Origin: an uncultured Vicinamibacterales bacterium
GTDB lineage: Bacteria; Acidobacteriota; Vicinamibacteria; Vicinamibacterales; UBA8438
Length of the DNA stretch: 64,000 nucleotides
Assembly: GCA_958295905.1 (NCBI GenBank)
Contig: OY282382.1
Coordinates: forward strand, 5,266,910-5,330,909
Direction of reading: 5' to 3'
Positions 52,004 through 59,959 of this stretch are shown here, one piece after another. Below the pieces are notes generated by a model that made no database searches, was not told where the DNA came from, and was given only the letters and a program-made list of their open reading frames with translations. How positions within the stretch are numbered: position 1 is the stretch's first letter; every line of letters begins with the position of its first letter. Made by a program: the position numbers and the translations under genes.

Positions 52004-53388
52004 AACGCAACGCCCACGTCCGCGGAACAGGAGCCGCGCTGCCTCTTGTCGCCGGGACCCTCCGCACCGCCCGCACCTTCGGCGTCCGGCGCGCCGCCGG
52101 CGCCCGCGGCGCCCCGGTCACCGTTGCCGCCGCCGTCGCCCTCGGCGCCGCTGTCGTCCTCGGCGCCGCCTCGCCCGCCGCCGCGCAGACCTACGCGATC
52201 CGGGGCGGCACCGTGCACACCCTGGCCGGCGAGCCGTTCGTGGGGACCGTCGTCATCCGCGACGGCCGCATCGCGGCGGCGGGGCCGGACATGGAGGCGC
52301 CGGCCGGCGCCGAGGTCGTGGACGCGGCGGGCCGGCACGTCTATCCGGGGCTCTTCGACGCCGTCTCGCGGCTCGGGCTCACCGAGATCGGCGCCGTCGG
52401 CGTGACCAACGACGCCCGCGAGCAGGGCGGCTTCAACCCCCACCTGCAGGCGGCGACGGCCATCCATCCCGCCAGCGAACTCATTCCCGTGGCCCGCGCC
52501 AACGGCATCGCGGCGACCCTGAGCGCGCCCCAGGGCGGCGCCGTCGCGGGCCAGGCGTCGCTCGTAGGCCTCGACGGCTGGACGGTCGAGGAGATGCTGA
52601 TCGATCCCGGGGCCGCGATGGTCGTCAACTACCCGTCGCTGGCCGGCGGCTTCCGCGACCGCAGGGAGTGGTCCGAGCGGCGGGAGCGCTACGACGAGGC
52701 GGTGGCCCGACTCGACGAGTGGCTCGACGCCGCGCGCGACTACCAGCGGGCGGTCGAGGCCGGCGCCGCCGCGCGCCGCGACCTGAAGCTTGAGGCGGCG
52801 GCGCAGATCCTGGACGGCGGGATGCCCGTCCTCCTCGCCGCCAACGGCGACCGCGACATCCGCAACGCCGTCGAGTGGGCGCGCGGCCGGGGCCTCGACT
52901 TCGCGGTCGCGGGCGGACGCGGGGCGTGGAAGATCGCCGACTGGCTGGCCGAGCGCGACGTTCCCGTCATCCTGGGGCCGACGCAGTCGATGCCGACCGG
53001 CCCCGACGAGTCCTACGCCGAGGCCTACGCGAACCCCGGCCGGCTGCACGCGGCGGGGGTGCGCATCGCCTTCGCCACGTTCACCGCGGCCGACTCGCGG
53101 ACCCTGCCCTACGAGGCGGCGCAGGCCGTCCCCTACGGGCTGCCGCGCGGGGCGGCGCTCGCCGCGATCACGAAGAACGCGGCCGAGATGCTGGGCTTCG
53201 ACGACCGGCTGGGGACGCTTCAGGAGGGCCGCATCGCCAACGTCATCGTCACCGACGGCGACCCCCTCGCCATCCGCACCCGGGTCACCGAGCTGTTCAT
53301 CCTCGGCCGCCGCGTGAGCACCGACAACCGGCACCGGTCGCTGTACGAGCGGTACCGCGCCCGGCCCGGCCGCCGCGTGCCGCGGTAG
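52000..53388 (+). CDS. Secreted amidohydrolase-fold protein lacking metal ligands
   Basis: 462 residues, coupled to the previous gene by an ATGA overlap. A long N-terminal region with a hydrophobic signal (about 40-62, ending SPAAAQ) precedes YAIRGGTVHTLAGEPFVGTV. The usual metal site is HVYPGLFDAVSRLGL, without HxH, and no later His/Asp set is seen. The C-terminal composite domain (GTLQEGRIANVIVTDGDPL) is intact. It resembles the inactive first half of its neighbour and may form a non-catalytic subunit of a heteromer with it. Paired active and degenerate amidohydrolases are common in Acidobacteriota. Activity is not predicted. Confidence 0.82.
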   Translation: MKRNAHVRGTGAALPLVAGTLRTARTFGVRRAAGARGAPVTVAAAVALGAAVVLGAASPAAAQTYAIRGGTVHTLAGEPFVGTVVIRDGRIAAAGPDMEAPAGAEVVDAAGRHVYPGLFDAVSRLGLTEIGAVGVTNDAREQGGFNPHLQAATAIHPASELIPVARANGIAATLSAPQGGAVAGQASLVGLDGWTVEEMLIDPGAAMVVNYPSLAGGFRDRREWSERRERYDEAVARLDEWLDAARDYQRAVEAGAAARRDLKLEAAAQILDGGMPVLLAANGDRDIRNAVEWARGRGLDFAVAGGRGAWKIADWLAERDVPVILGPTQSMPTGPDESYAEAYANPGRLHAAGVRIAFATFTAADSRTLPYEAAQAVPYGLPRGAALAAITKNAAEMLGFDDRLGTLQEGRIANVIVTDGDPLAIRTRVTELFILGRRVSTDNRHRSLYERYRARPGRRVPR

Positions 53389-53410
53389 CCGGCCGCGTCC
53401 GTGCGCCGGT

Positions 53411-53445
53411 CAGCCCGTGGCGAACCCCGCGGCGCGCCAGAACTG
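53411..53445 (+). repeat. Short copy of the R2 start (20-bp core)
   Basis: CAGCCCGTGGCGAACCCCGC followed by GGCGCGCCAGAACTGG equals the beginning of the repeat at 12188. Its last bases, AACTGGAG, also form the ribosome-binding site of the next gene. Confidence 0.6.
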
Positions 53446-53455
53446 GAGAAACCCC

Positions 53456-54481
53456 ATGACCCGTTCCCGACGCCCTCCGCTCGCGTTCCTCGCCGCCCTC
53501 GCCGCGGCGCTCGCCGCGCCGTCGGCCCGCGCGCAAGGCGCGGCGCCGGTCTGCACCGATGAGCGCACGCTGAACTACGGTTTCTTCGCGTATTTCGAAC
53601 CGGTGAGCTTCAGCGCCGACGGCGAGCCGGGATCGAACGGGCGCCGCGAACACCGCGGGTACGAGGCCGACCTGCTCGCGGCGCTGGAGGCGATGGACGA
53701 CACCGGCCTGTCGTTCAACCGCATCCCGATCCGCGAGTGGTCCGGCATCTGGCTCGCGCCCGCCGCGCCGGGGTTCGACATGGCCGGCGGCAGCATCACG
53801 ATCCGCGGCGACCGGACGCGGGACGCGGACGGCAACGCAACCGTGGCGTTCACGTCGAGCCACATCCAATTCCGCCAGTCGCTGCTGGTGCGCGCCGAGG
53901 ACGCAGACCGCCTCCGCACGTACGACGACCTGACCAGCAGCGTCGTCGTCGGCGCGGTGGCGGGGACGACCGGCGAAGAACGGCTGCTGCGGCTCGCCGG
54001 CCTCACCGACGAGCACGGGGCGCTCGCGGCGGGCGTGCGGATCGTGACGCCGGACGGGACGGTGACGGCGGACGGCACCGGCGTGTTCACCATCACCGCG
54101 GCGGCGAGCTCGCCCCGCCTGGCCGGGCGCACGCGGCTGATCCCCGCCGAGGCGGACATGCCGCGGGTCGTCCACCTCGGCGAAGACGAAGAGGCGTACG
54201 TGACGGCGCTCGCGGCCGGCGCGATCGACGCGTTCGCGCGCGGCGAGATCGGCAACCGCGACGCCGCCGCCGCGTCCGGCGGCGCGCTGGTGGTGACCGC
54301 GCTCGATCCGGCGGTCGAGCACGGCGGCTTCACGGTCGCCGCGGACGACGACGCCCTGCTGCGTTGCGTGAACGCGCGCGTGGACCACCTGACCGACGGC
54401 GGCGCCATCGGCTACGCCGACTGGGCGGCCGACCGCGGCGTGTTCGCGGCGCGGGCGGCAGCGTGGAACCGCGGGCACTGA
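53456..54481 (+). CDS. Periplasmic solute-binding protein (family 3 type)
   Basis: 341 residues from ATG 53456 with GGAG upstream. Signal peptide to about residue 25 (SARAQG). LNYGFFAYFEPVSF and HRGYEADLLAALEAM correspond to the first lobe of family 3 (amino-acid type) binding proteins. VVGAVAGTTGEERLL is the usual GVxxGTT loop, followed by a second lobe with VTALAAGAIDAFARGE and a final WAADRGVF. No ABC permease or ATPase is nearby, so it may be an orphan sensor-like or enzyme-like member. It contains a roughly 30-residue Thr/Gly-rich insert in lobe two. Ligand unknown. Confidence 0.72.
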   Translation: MTRSRRPPLAFLAALAAALAAPSARAQGAAPVCTDERTLNYGFFAYFEPVSFSADGEPGSNGRREHRGYEADLLAALEAMDDTGLSFNRIPIREWSGIWLAPAAPGFDMAGGSITIRGDRTRDADGNATVAFTSSHIQFRQSLLVRAEDADRLRTYDDLTSSVVVGAVAGTTGEERLLRLAGLTDEHGALAAGVRIVTPDGTVTADGTGVFTITAAASSPRLAGRTRLIPAEADMPRVVHLGEDEEAYVTALAAGAIDAFARGEIGNRDAAAASGGALVVTALDPAVEHGGFTVAADDDALLRCVNARVDHLTDGGAIGYADWAADRGVFAARAAAWNRGH

Positions 54482-54549
54482 CCGCCGGGCGGTTCCTGCA
54501 TCCATATCATCCCGTTGAAAAATCACGTATTTCGTGTTATTTTCGCCTG

Positions 54550-55302
54550 GTGAGCGATGGATCCCGGATCGAATGGACCGACGCCACCTGGAATCCGATC
54601 CGCGGCTGCTCCAAGGTCAGTCCCGGCTGCAAGCACTGCTACGCCGAAACGTTCGCGGAACGGTTTCGAGGCGTACCCGGACACCCTTTCGAGCAAGGCT
54701 TCACCCTGCGCCTCGTGCCGGAGAAGCTGAGCCAGCCGCTGTCGTGGCGCCGCCCGCGCCGGATCTTCGTCAACTCGATGAGCGATCTCTTCCACGAAGC
54801 CGTGCCGTCCGACTACATCGCCTCGGTCGGATCAGTGATGAAGCGGGCCGGACGGCACACGTTCCAGGTGCTGACGAAACGGCACGACCGGATGCAACGC
54901 CTGCTCGAAGGCGAGCTGCGCTGGATGGGCGCGCTCGCCAACGTCTGGTTCGGCGTGAGCGTCGAGAACCGCCGCCACGGTCTGCCGAGGATGAACGCGC
55001 TTCGCCAGACGCCGGCCACGGTCCGCTTCGTTTCGATGGAACCGCTGCTCGAGGATATGGGCGACGTCGACCTGACGGGAATTCATTGGGTGATCGCCGG
55101 CGGCGAGAGCGGTCCGCGCGCCAGAGCGATCCAGACCGCCTGGGTCCTCGGCATCGAACGCCGGTGCCGCGAACAGGGCGTGCCGTTCTTCTTCAAGCAG
55201 TGGGGCGGCACCCGCAAGCACGCGACCGGCCGCACGCTCAACGGCCGCACCTACGACGACTTCCCCGCCACGCCGCGTCCGGCTCGCCGGGACCGATCAT
55301 GA
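54550..55302 (+). CDS. DUF5131 (phage Gp37/Gp68-like) three-Cys-motif protein
   Basis: 250 residues from a GTG at 54550. SRIEWTDATWNPIRGCSKVS PGCKHCYAE carries the C-x6-C-x2-C motif (Cys20, Cys27, Cys30), the metal or Fe-S ligand set of this radical-SAM-like family. RRIFVNSMSDLFHEAVP and TFQVLTKRHDRM follow, then WFGVSVENRRHGLPRMNALR, IAGGESGPRAR and FFFKQWGG, all family hallmarks. Its stop overlaps the next gene's ATG (ATGA), and that gene encodes its known partner TcmP. Biochemical role is not established; the pair is often found on phages and in defence-rich regions. Upstream, TTGAAA...TATTTC-like AT-rich sequence at 54515-54545 may be its promoter. Confidence 0.88.
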   Translation: MSDGSRIEWTDATWNPIRGCSKVSPGCKHCYAETFAERFRGVPGHPFEQGFTLRLVPEKLSQPLSWRRPRRIFVNSMSDLFHEAVPSDYIASVGSVMKRAGRHTFQVLTKRHDRMQRLLEGELRWMGALANVWFGVSVENRRHGLPRMNALRQTPATVRFVSMEPLLEDMGDVDLTGIHWVIAGGESGPRARAIQTAWVLGIERRCREQGVPFFFKQWGGTRKHATGRTLNGRTYDDFPATPRPARRDRS

Positions 55303-56399
55303 CCGACGCGGATCAGAATCCGGACTACTGGCAGGAATACGGTCCGTTCCAAAAGGTCAAGCACGATCTGATCCGGAACTACCTCGGCGGCTGGTTTCCA
55401 AAGCTCGGCACGTGGGCTGGCCGCGTGTTGTACGTCGACACGCATGCAGGACGCGGACGGCACCGTTTCGGCGAAACCGGATCTCCGGTGGTCGCTCTCG
55501 ACACCCTTCTCGGTCATTCCCATCGCAACGAGCTTTTCAGGAAGTCCGAAGTCCGATTTTTGTTCATCGAACGCGATCCGGCCAACCTGAACCGTCTGGA
55601 TGCGGAACTGAAAGCAATAGGAGAACTGCCCGATCGCGTCCACGTCCACACAAGCGCGGGCGACGCCTACGCGTTGTTGTCGGGCATCGTGAACGACCTC
55701 CGATCGAGCGGACAGCACATGGCCCCCGCGTTCATCTTCGTCGATCCGTACGGGTTCAAGGTGCCGGGAAAGCTGCTGGCGCAACTGATGGCCGCCGGGC
55801 GCGTCGAACTGTTCGTGAACGTGATCTGGCGGGAGCTCGACATGGCGATCCGGCAGAAACAGCCATCCGGACACGGGATGGCGGCTGCGCTCGACGACAT
55901 CTTCGCGGGCGACAGTTGGCGGGCGATAGATGGTGAGACGGCGAACGAGCGAATGGATCAAGCCGTGGAGTTGCTCTCGAAGGGCATCGGAGCCAAGTGG
56001 TACACGTACATCCGCATGACCACCGGTGGAAGCGCCGTCAGATATCTGCTCCTCCACTTGACGAATCACCCCGAGGGTCGCAAATTCATGAAGGAGTGCA
56101 TCTGGAAGGTTGCGCCGGACGGTGGCTTCGAGGTGCGGCAACGCGACGACCACCGGCAACCGCTGCTCATTACTCCCGAACCTGACCTGACGCCGCTACG
56201 GGACTGGCTGATCGCCCGCCTGCGCAAACGACCGCATGCCCGACAGGAACTTGACGACGAGCTTCGCTCGGAACTCTGGCTTCCAACCCACCTGCGAACG
56301 ATTCTGAAGCGACTGCACGCGAATCATGAAATCGAGATCGACGATTCGTCCGAACAAATCTCCCTGTCACGCAATCCGCGACAGCTAAGTCTATTGTGA
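55299..56399 (+). CDS. tcmP: Three-Cys-motif partner protein TcmP
   Basis: 366 residues. DYWQEYGPFQKVKHDLIRNY L and VLYVDTHAGRGRH give the TcmP opening, with a Rossmann-type VDTHAGRG loop suggesting nucleotide or SAM binding. FLFIERDPANLNRLDAEL and AFIFVDPYGFKVPGKLLAQL M follow (DPYG resembling methyltransferase motif IV, DPPY). The C-terminal third contains a winged-helix-like stretch (RKRPHARQELDDELRSELWL). The constant neighbour of DUF5131 proteins, overlapping here by four bases. A nucleic-acid modifying function is plausible from the motifs but unproven. GC is a little lower than in neighbouring housekeeping genes. Confidence 0.87.
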   Translation: MTDADQNPDYWQEYGPFQKVKHDLIRNYLGGWFPKLGTWAGRVLYVDTHAGRGRHRFGETGSPVVALDTLLGHSHRNELFRKSEVRFLFIERDPANLNRLDAELKAIGELPDRVHVHTSAGDAYALLSGIVNDLRSSGQHMAPAFIFVDPYGFKVPGKLLAQLMAAGRVELFVNVIWRELDMAIRQKQPSGHGMAAALDDIFAGDSWRAIDGETANERMDQAVELLSKGIGAKWYTYIRMTTGGSAVRYLLLHLTNHPEGRKFMKECIWKVAPDGGFEVRQRDDHRQPLLITPEPDLTPLRDWLIARLRKRPHARQELDDELRSELWLPTHLRTILKRLHANHEIEIDDSSEQISLSRNPRQLSLL

Positions 56400-56480
56400 G
56401 CGCCGGCAGGCAACGTTCCCGTCAGCAGCGGTGGTCCGCCGGCCGACGAGTTGCCGAAGGGGTGACTTGCAGGCGCGAAA

Positions 56481-57137
56481 CTATGCGGGCCGGTCGACTC
56501 CATCCGCCATCAACAGCGCCGGATCGTTCGCCGACATCGGCGCGGCGCCGAGCACCACAAGGTGAGCGTTGTCCGCCGAATCCAGGGTGAACACCGGGTT
56601 GCCGCGGGCCAGGGCGTCCCGGCACAGCCGCTCGGTCTTGCCGCCCGGTTCGGCGTGAGGGACCAGAAGCCGATCCGCGAGGGCGGCGACCCAGGCGTTT
56701 CGCCTGGCGGCGATCGCCGCGGTCGGGCGCCGGAGTGCGTCGTCGAAGAAGGACAGGATCAACAGCCGGCCGCCGGCGAGCGGCGCCTTCCAGGCGCCGG
56801 GAATCCGCATGACGCCAATCCCCCGCGCCGGGCAGAGAACGACACGGGCCGAGCCGCGCAACAGCAGGTCCAGAAACTCCTTCTCCATCGGCGACTGGAA
56901 CCCGCCGACGACCGTCAAGTCCCTGCTTCGGAGCGCCCGCGCCAAATCGTACGTCTTGAGGAGCGCGTCGCCACGGGCGCGCACCGAGCAGAAGAAGCCG
57001 AGCAGCGCGCCATCGAGCAGGCCGAGCTCTCCCCACGTCGTGACCGGAATCGGCCGTCCGTCCCGCAGACACCGCCGCAACGCCGCGGGATAGTCGGGCG
57101 AGTCCGGCGGCACCCGTCGTCGGTGCGCCGACCCCAT
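56481..57137 (-). CDS. DprA/SMF-like SLOG-domain protein
   Basis: 218 residues from ATG 57137, preceded by GGGAG at good spacing; a GTG at 57167 would add ten residues. The single domain resembles the Rossmann-like part of DprA: LLGFFCSVRARGDALLKTYD LA, LTVVGGFQSPMEKEF, CPARGIG, RRNAWVAALADRLLVPHAEP GGKTERLCRDALARGNPVF. The SAM and winged-helix domains of housekeeping DprA are missing, so it is not the transformation protein. Such short SLOG proteins are suspected nucleotide sensors in antiphage systems. It lies 110 bp downstream of the DUF262 gene on the same strand, presumably in its operon, and converges on tcmP with 81 bp between stops. Confidence 0.72.
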   Translation of the reverse strand: MGSAHRRRVPPDSPDYPAALRRCLRDGRPIPVTTWGELGLLDGALLGFFCSVRARGDALLKTYDLARALRSRDLTVVGGFQSPMEKEFLDLLLRGSARVVLCPARGIGVMRIPGAWKAPLAGGRLLILSFFDDALRRPTAAIAARRNAWVAALADRLLVPHAEPGGKTERLCRDALARGNPVFTLDSADNAHLVVLGAAPMSANDPALLMADGVDRPA

Positions 57138-57247
57138 CGCGTCCGCTCCCGCCCGCGTCACGCCCACGAACCGCCTTTCGTTGTTCGGGCGTGGCCCATC
57201 AACCGGTCGATCCTCGCCTGCAGCCGCCAGCGCGCCGCGAACATGAT

Positions 57248-58357
57248 TCAGTCGACGGATCGCAGGGCGTCGGCGACCCTGGCGATCCGCGCGCGGACCT
57301 TGTCCGGCTCCGTCGTTCCGACGGTATGCAGGTCCGCGAAACCATCATCGCCGAGAACCGGATCGAGCCTCGCCTTGACTGCGCGCCGATCCGTGATCGG
57401 ACCGTCCTGCAGCCGCCGCGCGACGCCGACCAGAATCGCGTCTGTCACTGAAGCATTGAGCGCATGCTGCGGACGGAACGCTTCGCGGCCGAGCGTCTCG
57501 TTGACGAGCGCCATGGTCGGTTCCAGCACGCCGTTCAGCGTGGATTCGTCGTAACGCTTCAGACGCCGATTCTCGTGCATGAATTCGTTCAGGAACAGCT
57601 TCATCGGTCTCTTGTACGAACCGAGCCTGTAGAACAGGGCAAAGAACCGCAACAGCAGCTCCCGGTCCTTCTGCCTTGCGCTCGGCTTCCCGAAGATGGC
57701 CCGCCAGTTCCGATTGCCGTTCGCTTTCGCCAGGTAGTCGTTGAAGGAGCCGTGGTAGACGCATGCCCGGATTTCCTGTGGGCTCAGGGCCGTACCGGTC
57801 ATGTTGAGGCGTTCGAAGACCATGTAGACGCTGCTGTCGTCGTCCCCGGGATCTTCCTGCTTGACGATGATCGCATGGAGAACGGAATCGTCGAGGCGGC
57901 GCCGGTTCTCGTCCTCCAGAGTCCGGTAGGTCAGATTCTCGAACTCCTTCGTAACGCCGCGAAGCTTGAATTCCTTGCCGTGAAGCACCCCCTCGTAGAA
58001 GAACCGCAGCGACTTCAGCCGCTGCTGGCCGTCGATCACCATCAACTTCTGCGTCTCGCTGTCCTTCGAGAGGAAAATGGACGGCACGGGCAGCCCCAGC
58101 AGAAGCGATTCGATGAACCGTGACGCCTGCGGGAGCGGCCAGACGAACTCTCGCTGGAACGTGGGCACGTCGATGTCGCCCCGCTGGAGGCGCTTGACCA
58201 GTCCATCGACCGGATAATCGGCCCCGTAGCTCGAGATCCGATACCGGATTTCGGTGGACGCATTCTCGTCCTCCAATGCGGCGGCGTCCTTGACGTCGGG
58301 CTCTGCGTCCTCGCTTCGCCTCGGCTCCAGGTCAGTCACAAGGTGCTCCAGCGCCAT
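57248..58357 (-). CDS. DUF262 (ParB/GmrSD-N-like) protein
   Basis: 369 residues from ATG 58357, with GGGGTGG upstream. An acidic leader precedes the DUF262 domain: GLVKRLQRGDIDVPTFQREF VW, FIESLLLGLPVPSIFLS and the signature MVIDGQQRLKSLRFFYEG (DGQQR loop, ParB-like, nucleotide-binding). VYMVFERLNMTGTALSPQEI RACVY completes the N-terminal unit. The rest is helical and lacks the DUF1524 HNH nuclease found fused in GmrSD, so any nuclease must act in trans. Paired downstream with the DprA-like gene. DUF262 proteins occur in several antiphage systems; this exact pairing I do not recognise. Confidence 0.82.
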   Translation of the reverse strand: MALEHLVTDLEPRRSEDAEPDVKDAAALEDENASTEIRYRISSYGADYPVDGLVKRLQRGDIDVPTFQREFVWPLPQASRFIESLLLGLPVPSIFLSKDSETQKLMVIDGQQRLKSLRFFYEGVLHGKEFKLRGVTKEFENLTYRTLEDENRRRLDDSVLHAIIVKQEDPGDDDSSVYMVFERLNMTGTALSPQEIRACVYHGSFNDYLAKANGNRNWRAIFGKPSARQKDRELLLRFFALFYRLGSYKRPMKLFLNEFMHENRRLKRYDESTLNGVLEPTMALVNETLGREAFRPQHALNASVTDAILVGVARRLQDGPITDRRAVKARLDPVLGDDGFADLHTVGTTEPDKVRARIARVADALRSVD

Positions 58358-58686
58358 TGACCACCCCCTGTCATGGACTCTCGCATTCGATCCTCCCGGA
58401 TACGCCTCCGTATGCGCACCTGCATTTCGGACGCGGTCCCCCAACAGCCCGAGGTGGAAGTCCTCCGTGTTCAGATGGCTGGCTGAAAGGGTCGTCGCGC
58501 GTCGTGCCCATCACCATACCAGCAGTGTAGAACGTGAGAGCCGCCGTGTCGATCCCTGAATCTCGCCGCCATCAGTCGGCGACTGTCTTTCTCGTGACCG
58601 CTGTGAGGCCGTGCGCCGTGTCGCAGTATATCGGGACAGTCAGATCGTAGCAGCGAAAAACATGGCGGCCGGCCGCGCCGACCGAT
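58358..58686. other. Intergenic leader region of the DUF262 gene
   Basis: About 330 bp between the DUF262 start and the small gene at 58687-58836. Somewhat AT-richer stretches (58500-58560 and 58610-58665) may hold its promoter, but I see no convincing -35/-10 pair, repeat or further gene. Confidence 0.4.
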
Positions 58687-58836
58687 TCACTTCTTCAAGC
58701 CGCCGGATCCACCACTCGACGGCCGTGTTCCCGCCCCGCTGAGAAAGTAGGTGGCAAGTCGCTCGATGTCGTATCCGTGCTCACGGGCGATGCGATCCTT
58801 GACCTGCCAGAGTTCCTCCATGATTTCGTCCTCCAT
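58687..58836 (-). CDS. Small conserved acidic protein (49 residues)
   Basis: MEDEIMEELWQVKDRIAREH opens a 49-residue protein ending in a Gly/Ser-rich tail (GSGGLKK). GAGGGA lies eight bases before the ATG. The pattern MEDEI(I/V)xELWxxKDxIAxEH GYD is shared by small proteins I know from cyanobacteria and other mobile-rich genomes, often next to toxin-like genes; most are annotated hypothetical, with an antitoxin role suspected. No toxin is adjacent here. The next gene on the strand is the DUF262 gene. Confidence 0.6.
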   Translation of the reverse strand: MEDEIMEELWQVKDRIAREHGYDIERLATYFLSGAGTRPSSGGSGGLKK

Positions 58837-58928
58837 TTTCAAATTCCCTCATTGGCAGGTCATACGCCCCAGAGTATCAGGAGGTGAACGAACTCGTCTC
58901 GAGGTGGACGAACTCGTCTCGGACATGT

Positions 58929-59123
58929 TCAGTTGTGCTTCTTGTACGCGGCCAAGTCTTCCGCCGTGAAGTTCGTTTGCTTCCACCAACTTGTAGTGGC
59001 ATTCATGAGGACCTTCACTTCGCCATCGATCTTCTCGAACGCGAAGAGCCCTTGGCCTGGATTCCGTCTCGGGGCGCTTCCGGCGCTGGTTTGCGTAGCA
59101 GGCGCGATCACCGTCGTATCCAC
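58929..59123 (-). CDS. Hypothetical small protein (64 residues)
   Basis: 64 residues from ATG 59123. The N-terminal 20 residues are Thr/Ala/Ser-rich and unlikely to be structured. The rest (GQGLFAFEKIDGEVKVLMNA, then TSWWKQTNFTAEDLAAYKKH N) has protein-like composition with a likely strand-turn-strand and helix. I recognise no family. Just downstream of its stop, GGTGGACGAACTCGTCTCG-like sequence is repeated twice (58880-58920). It is small but its codon use matches real genes better than the other frames. Confidence 0.5.
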   Translation of the reverse strand: MDTTVIAPATQTSAGSAPRRNPGQGLFAFEKIDGEVKVLMNATTSWWKQTNFTAEDLAAYKKHN

Positions 59124-59178
59124 GTCACGCGCTCAAGGAGCCGACGGACCGAGCAAGATGCCGAGCGAGCGTCAGACC

Positions 59179-59763
59179 CTACGCGAAGAGGTCGGCGACC
59201 GGCAGGCGAAACTCGGGGAACAGCGGGGTGCCGTCCAGCACGTCGGAGGCGCCGAAGCGCCGGGGTGCTGCGTCCGCTTCGTGGAGCGTGACCGAACGCC
59301 GCCCGGGGTCCACCACCCAGACGGCGCGGGCTCCGGCTGCGAGCCACGCAGCCACCTTGTCCGCCACCTCGGGGCGGGTATCGCCGGGCGGGGTGACCTC
59401 TACCGCGAGGTCGGGTGCGCCCTCCCAGAACGTCGCGAGCGGACCGGACGCGGGAATCCGTTCGCGCCGGACGAAGGCGGCGTCCGGGGCGAGCACGGTG
59501 TCCGGATGCCGAGCCAGCACGAAACCGGTCTCGGCGCCGCAGACCACCCCCAGGCGGCGGCTCTTGACATGCTGCGCCAACGGAACGGCGACGTTCATGA
59601 CGACCGTGCCGTGCCGGAATCCGGCGGGCGTCATCCGTTGCAGCTCCCCGCTGACCAGCGCACGCCAACTGTCGTCCGGCAACCGGAACAGCTCCTCCGC
59701 GGTCATGGCGTTGCCGCTGGCCGCGGGAGCCGGTAGTGACGGGTGCGATGGGGGTTGAGACAT
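59179..59763 (-). CDS. Uma2-family putative restriction endonuclease
   Basis: 194 residues from ATG 59763. MTAEELFRLPDDSWRALVSG ELQRMTPAGFRHG is the Uma2 (DUF820) opening. APDAAFVRRERIP, then APDLAVEVTPPGDTRPEVAD KVAAWLAAGARAVWVVDP, carry the PD-(D/E)XK residues (Asp and Glu of PDLAVEV, Lys of DKVAAW). These proteins are widespread in cyanobacteria and mobile-rich genomes; their function is unknown. A truncated relative sits at 38868-39110. The leader 59764-59959 shows no further gene. Confidence 0.87.
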   Translation of the reverse strand: MSQPPSHPSLPAPAASGNAMTAEELFRLPDDSWRALVSGELQRMTPAGFRHGTVVMNVAVPLAQHVKSRRLGVVCGAETGFVLARHPDTVLAPDAAFVRRERIPASGPLATFWEGAPDLAVEVTPPGDTRPEVADKVAAWLAAGARAVWVVDPGRRSVTLHEADAAPRRFGASDVLDGTPLFPEFRLPVADLFA

Positions 59764-59959
59764 GCCGACTCCCGACGTACGACGGATGAACGCTGACGAC
59801 CTCAGCATACCGCCGACCGCGGCCACCGCCGACCGCAGCCCCCGGTTCGTCCCGTGCTGACGAAACCCCTGCCGTGGCCACCGCCCGGCGGCCCGCCGAA
59901 CCCGGTCGGCGGCCCTGCCGGGCGTAGAACCAGCGGCACACACCGACCCGATACCGCCC

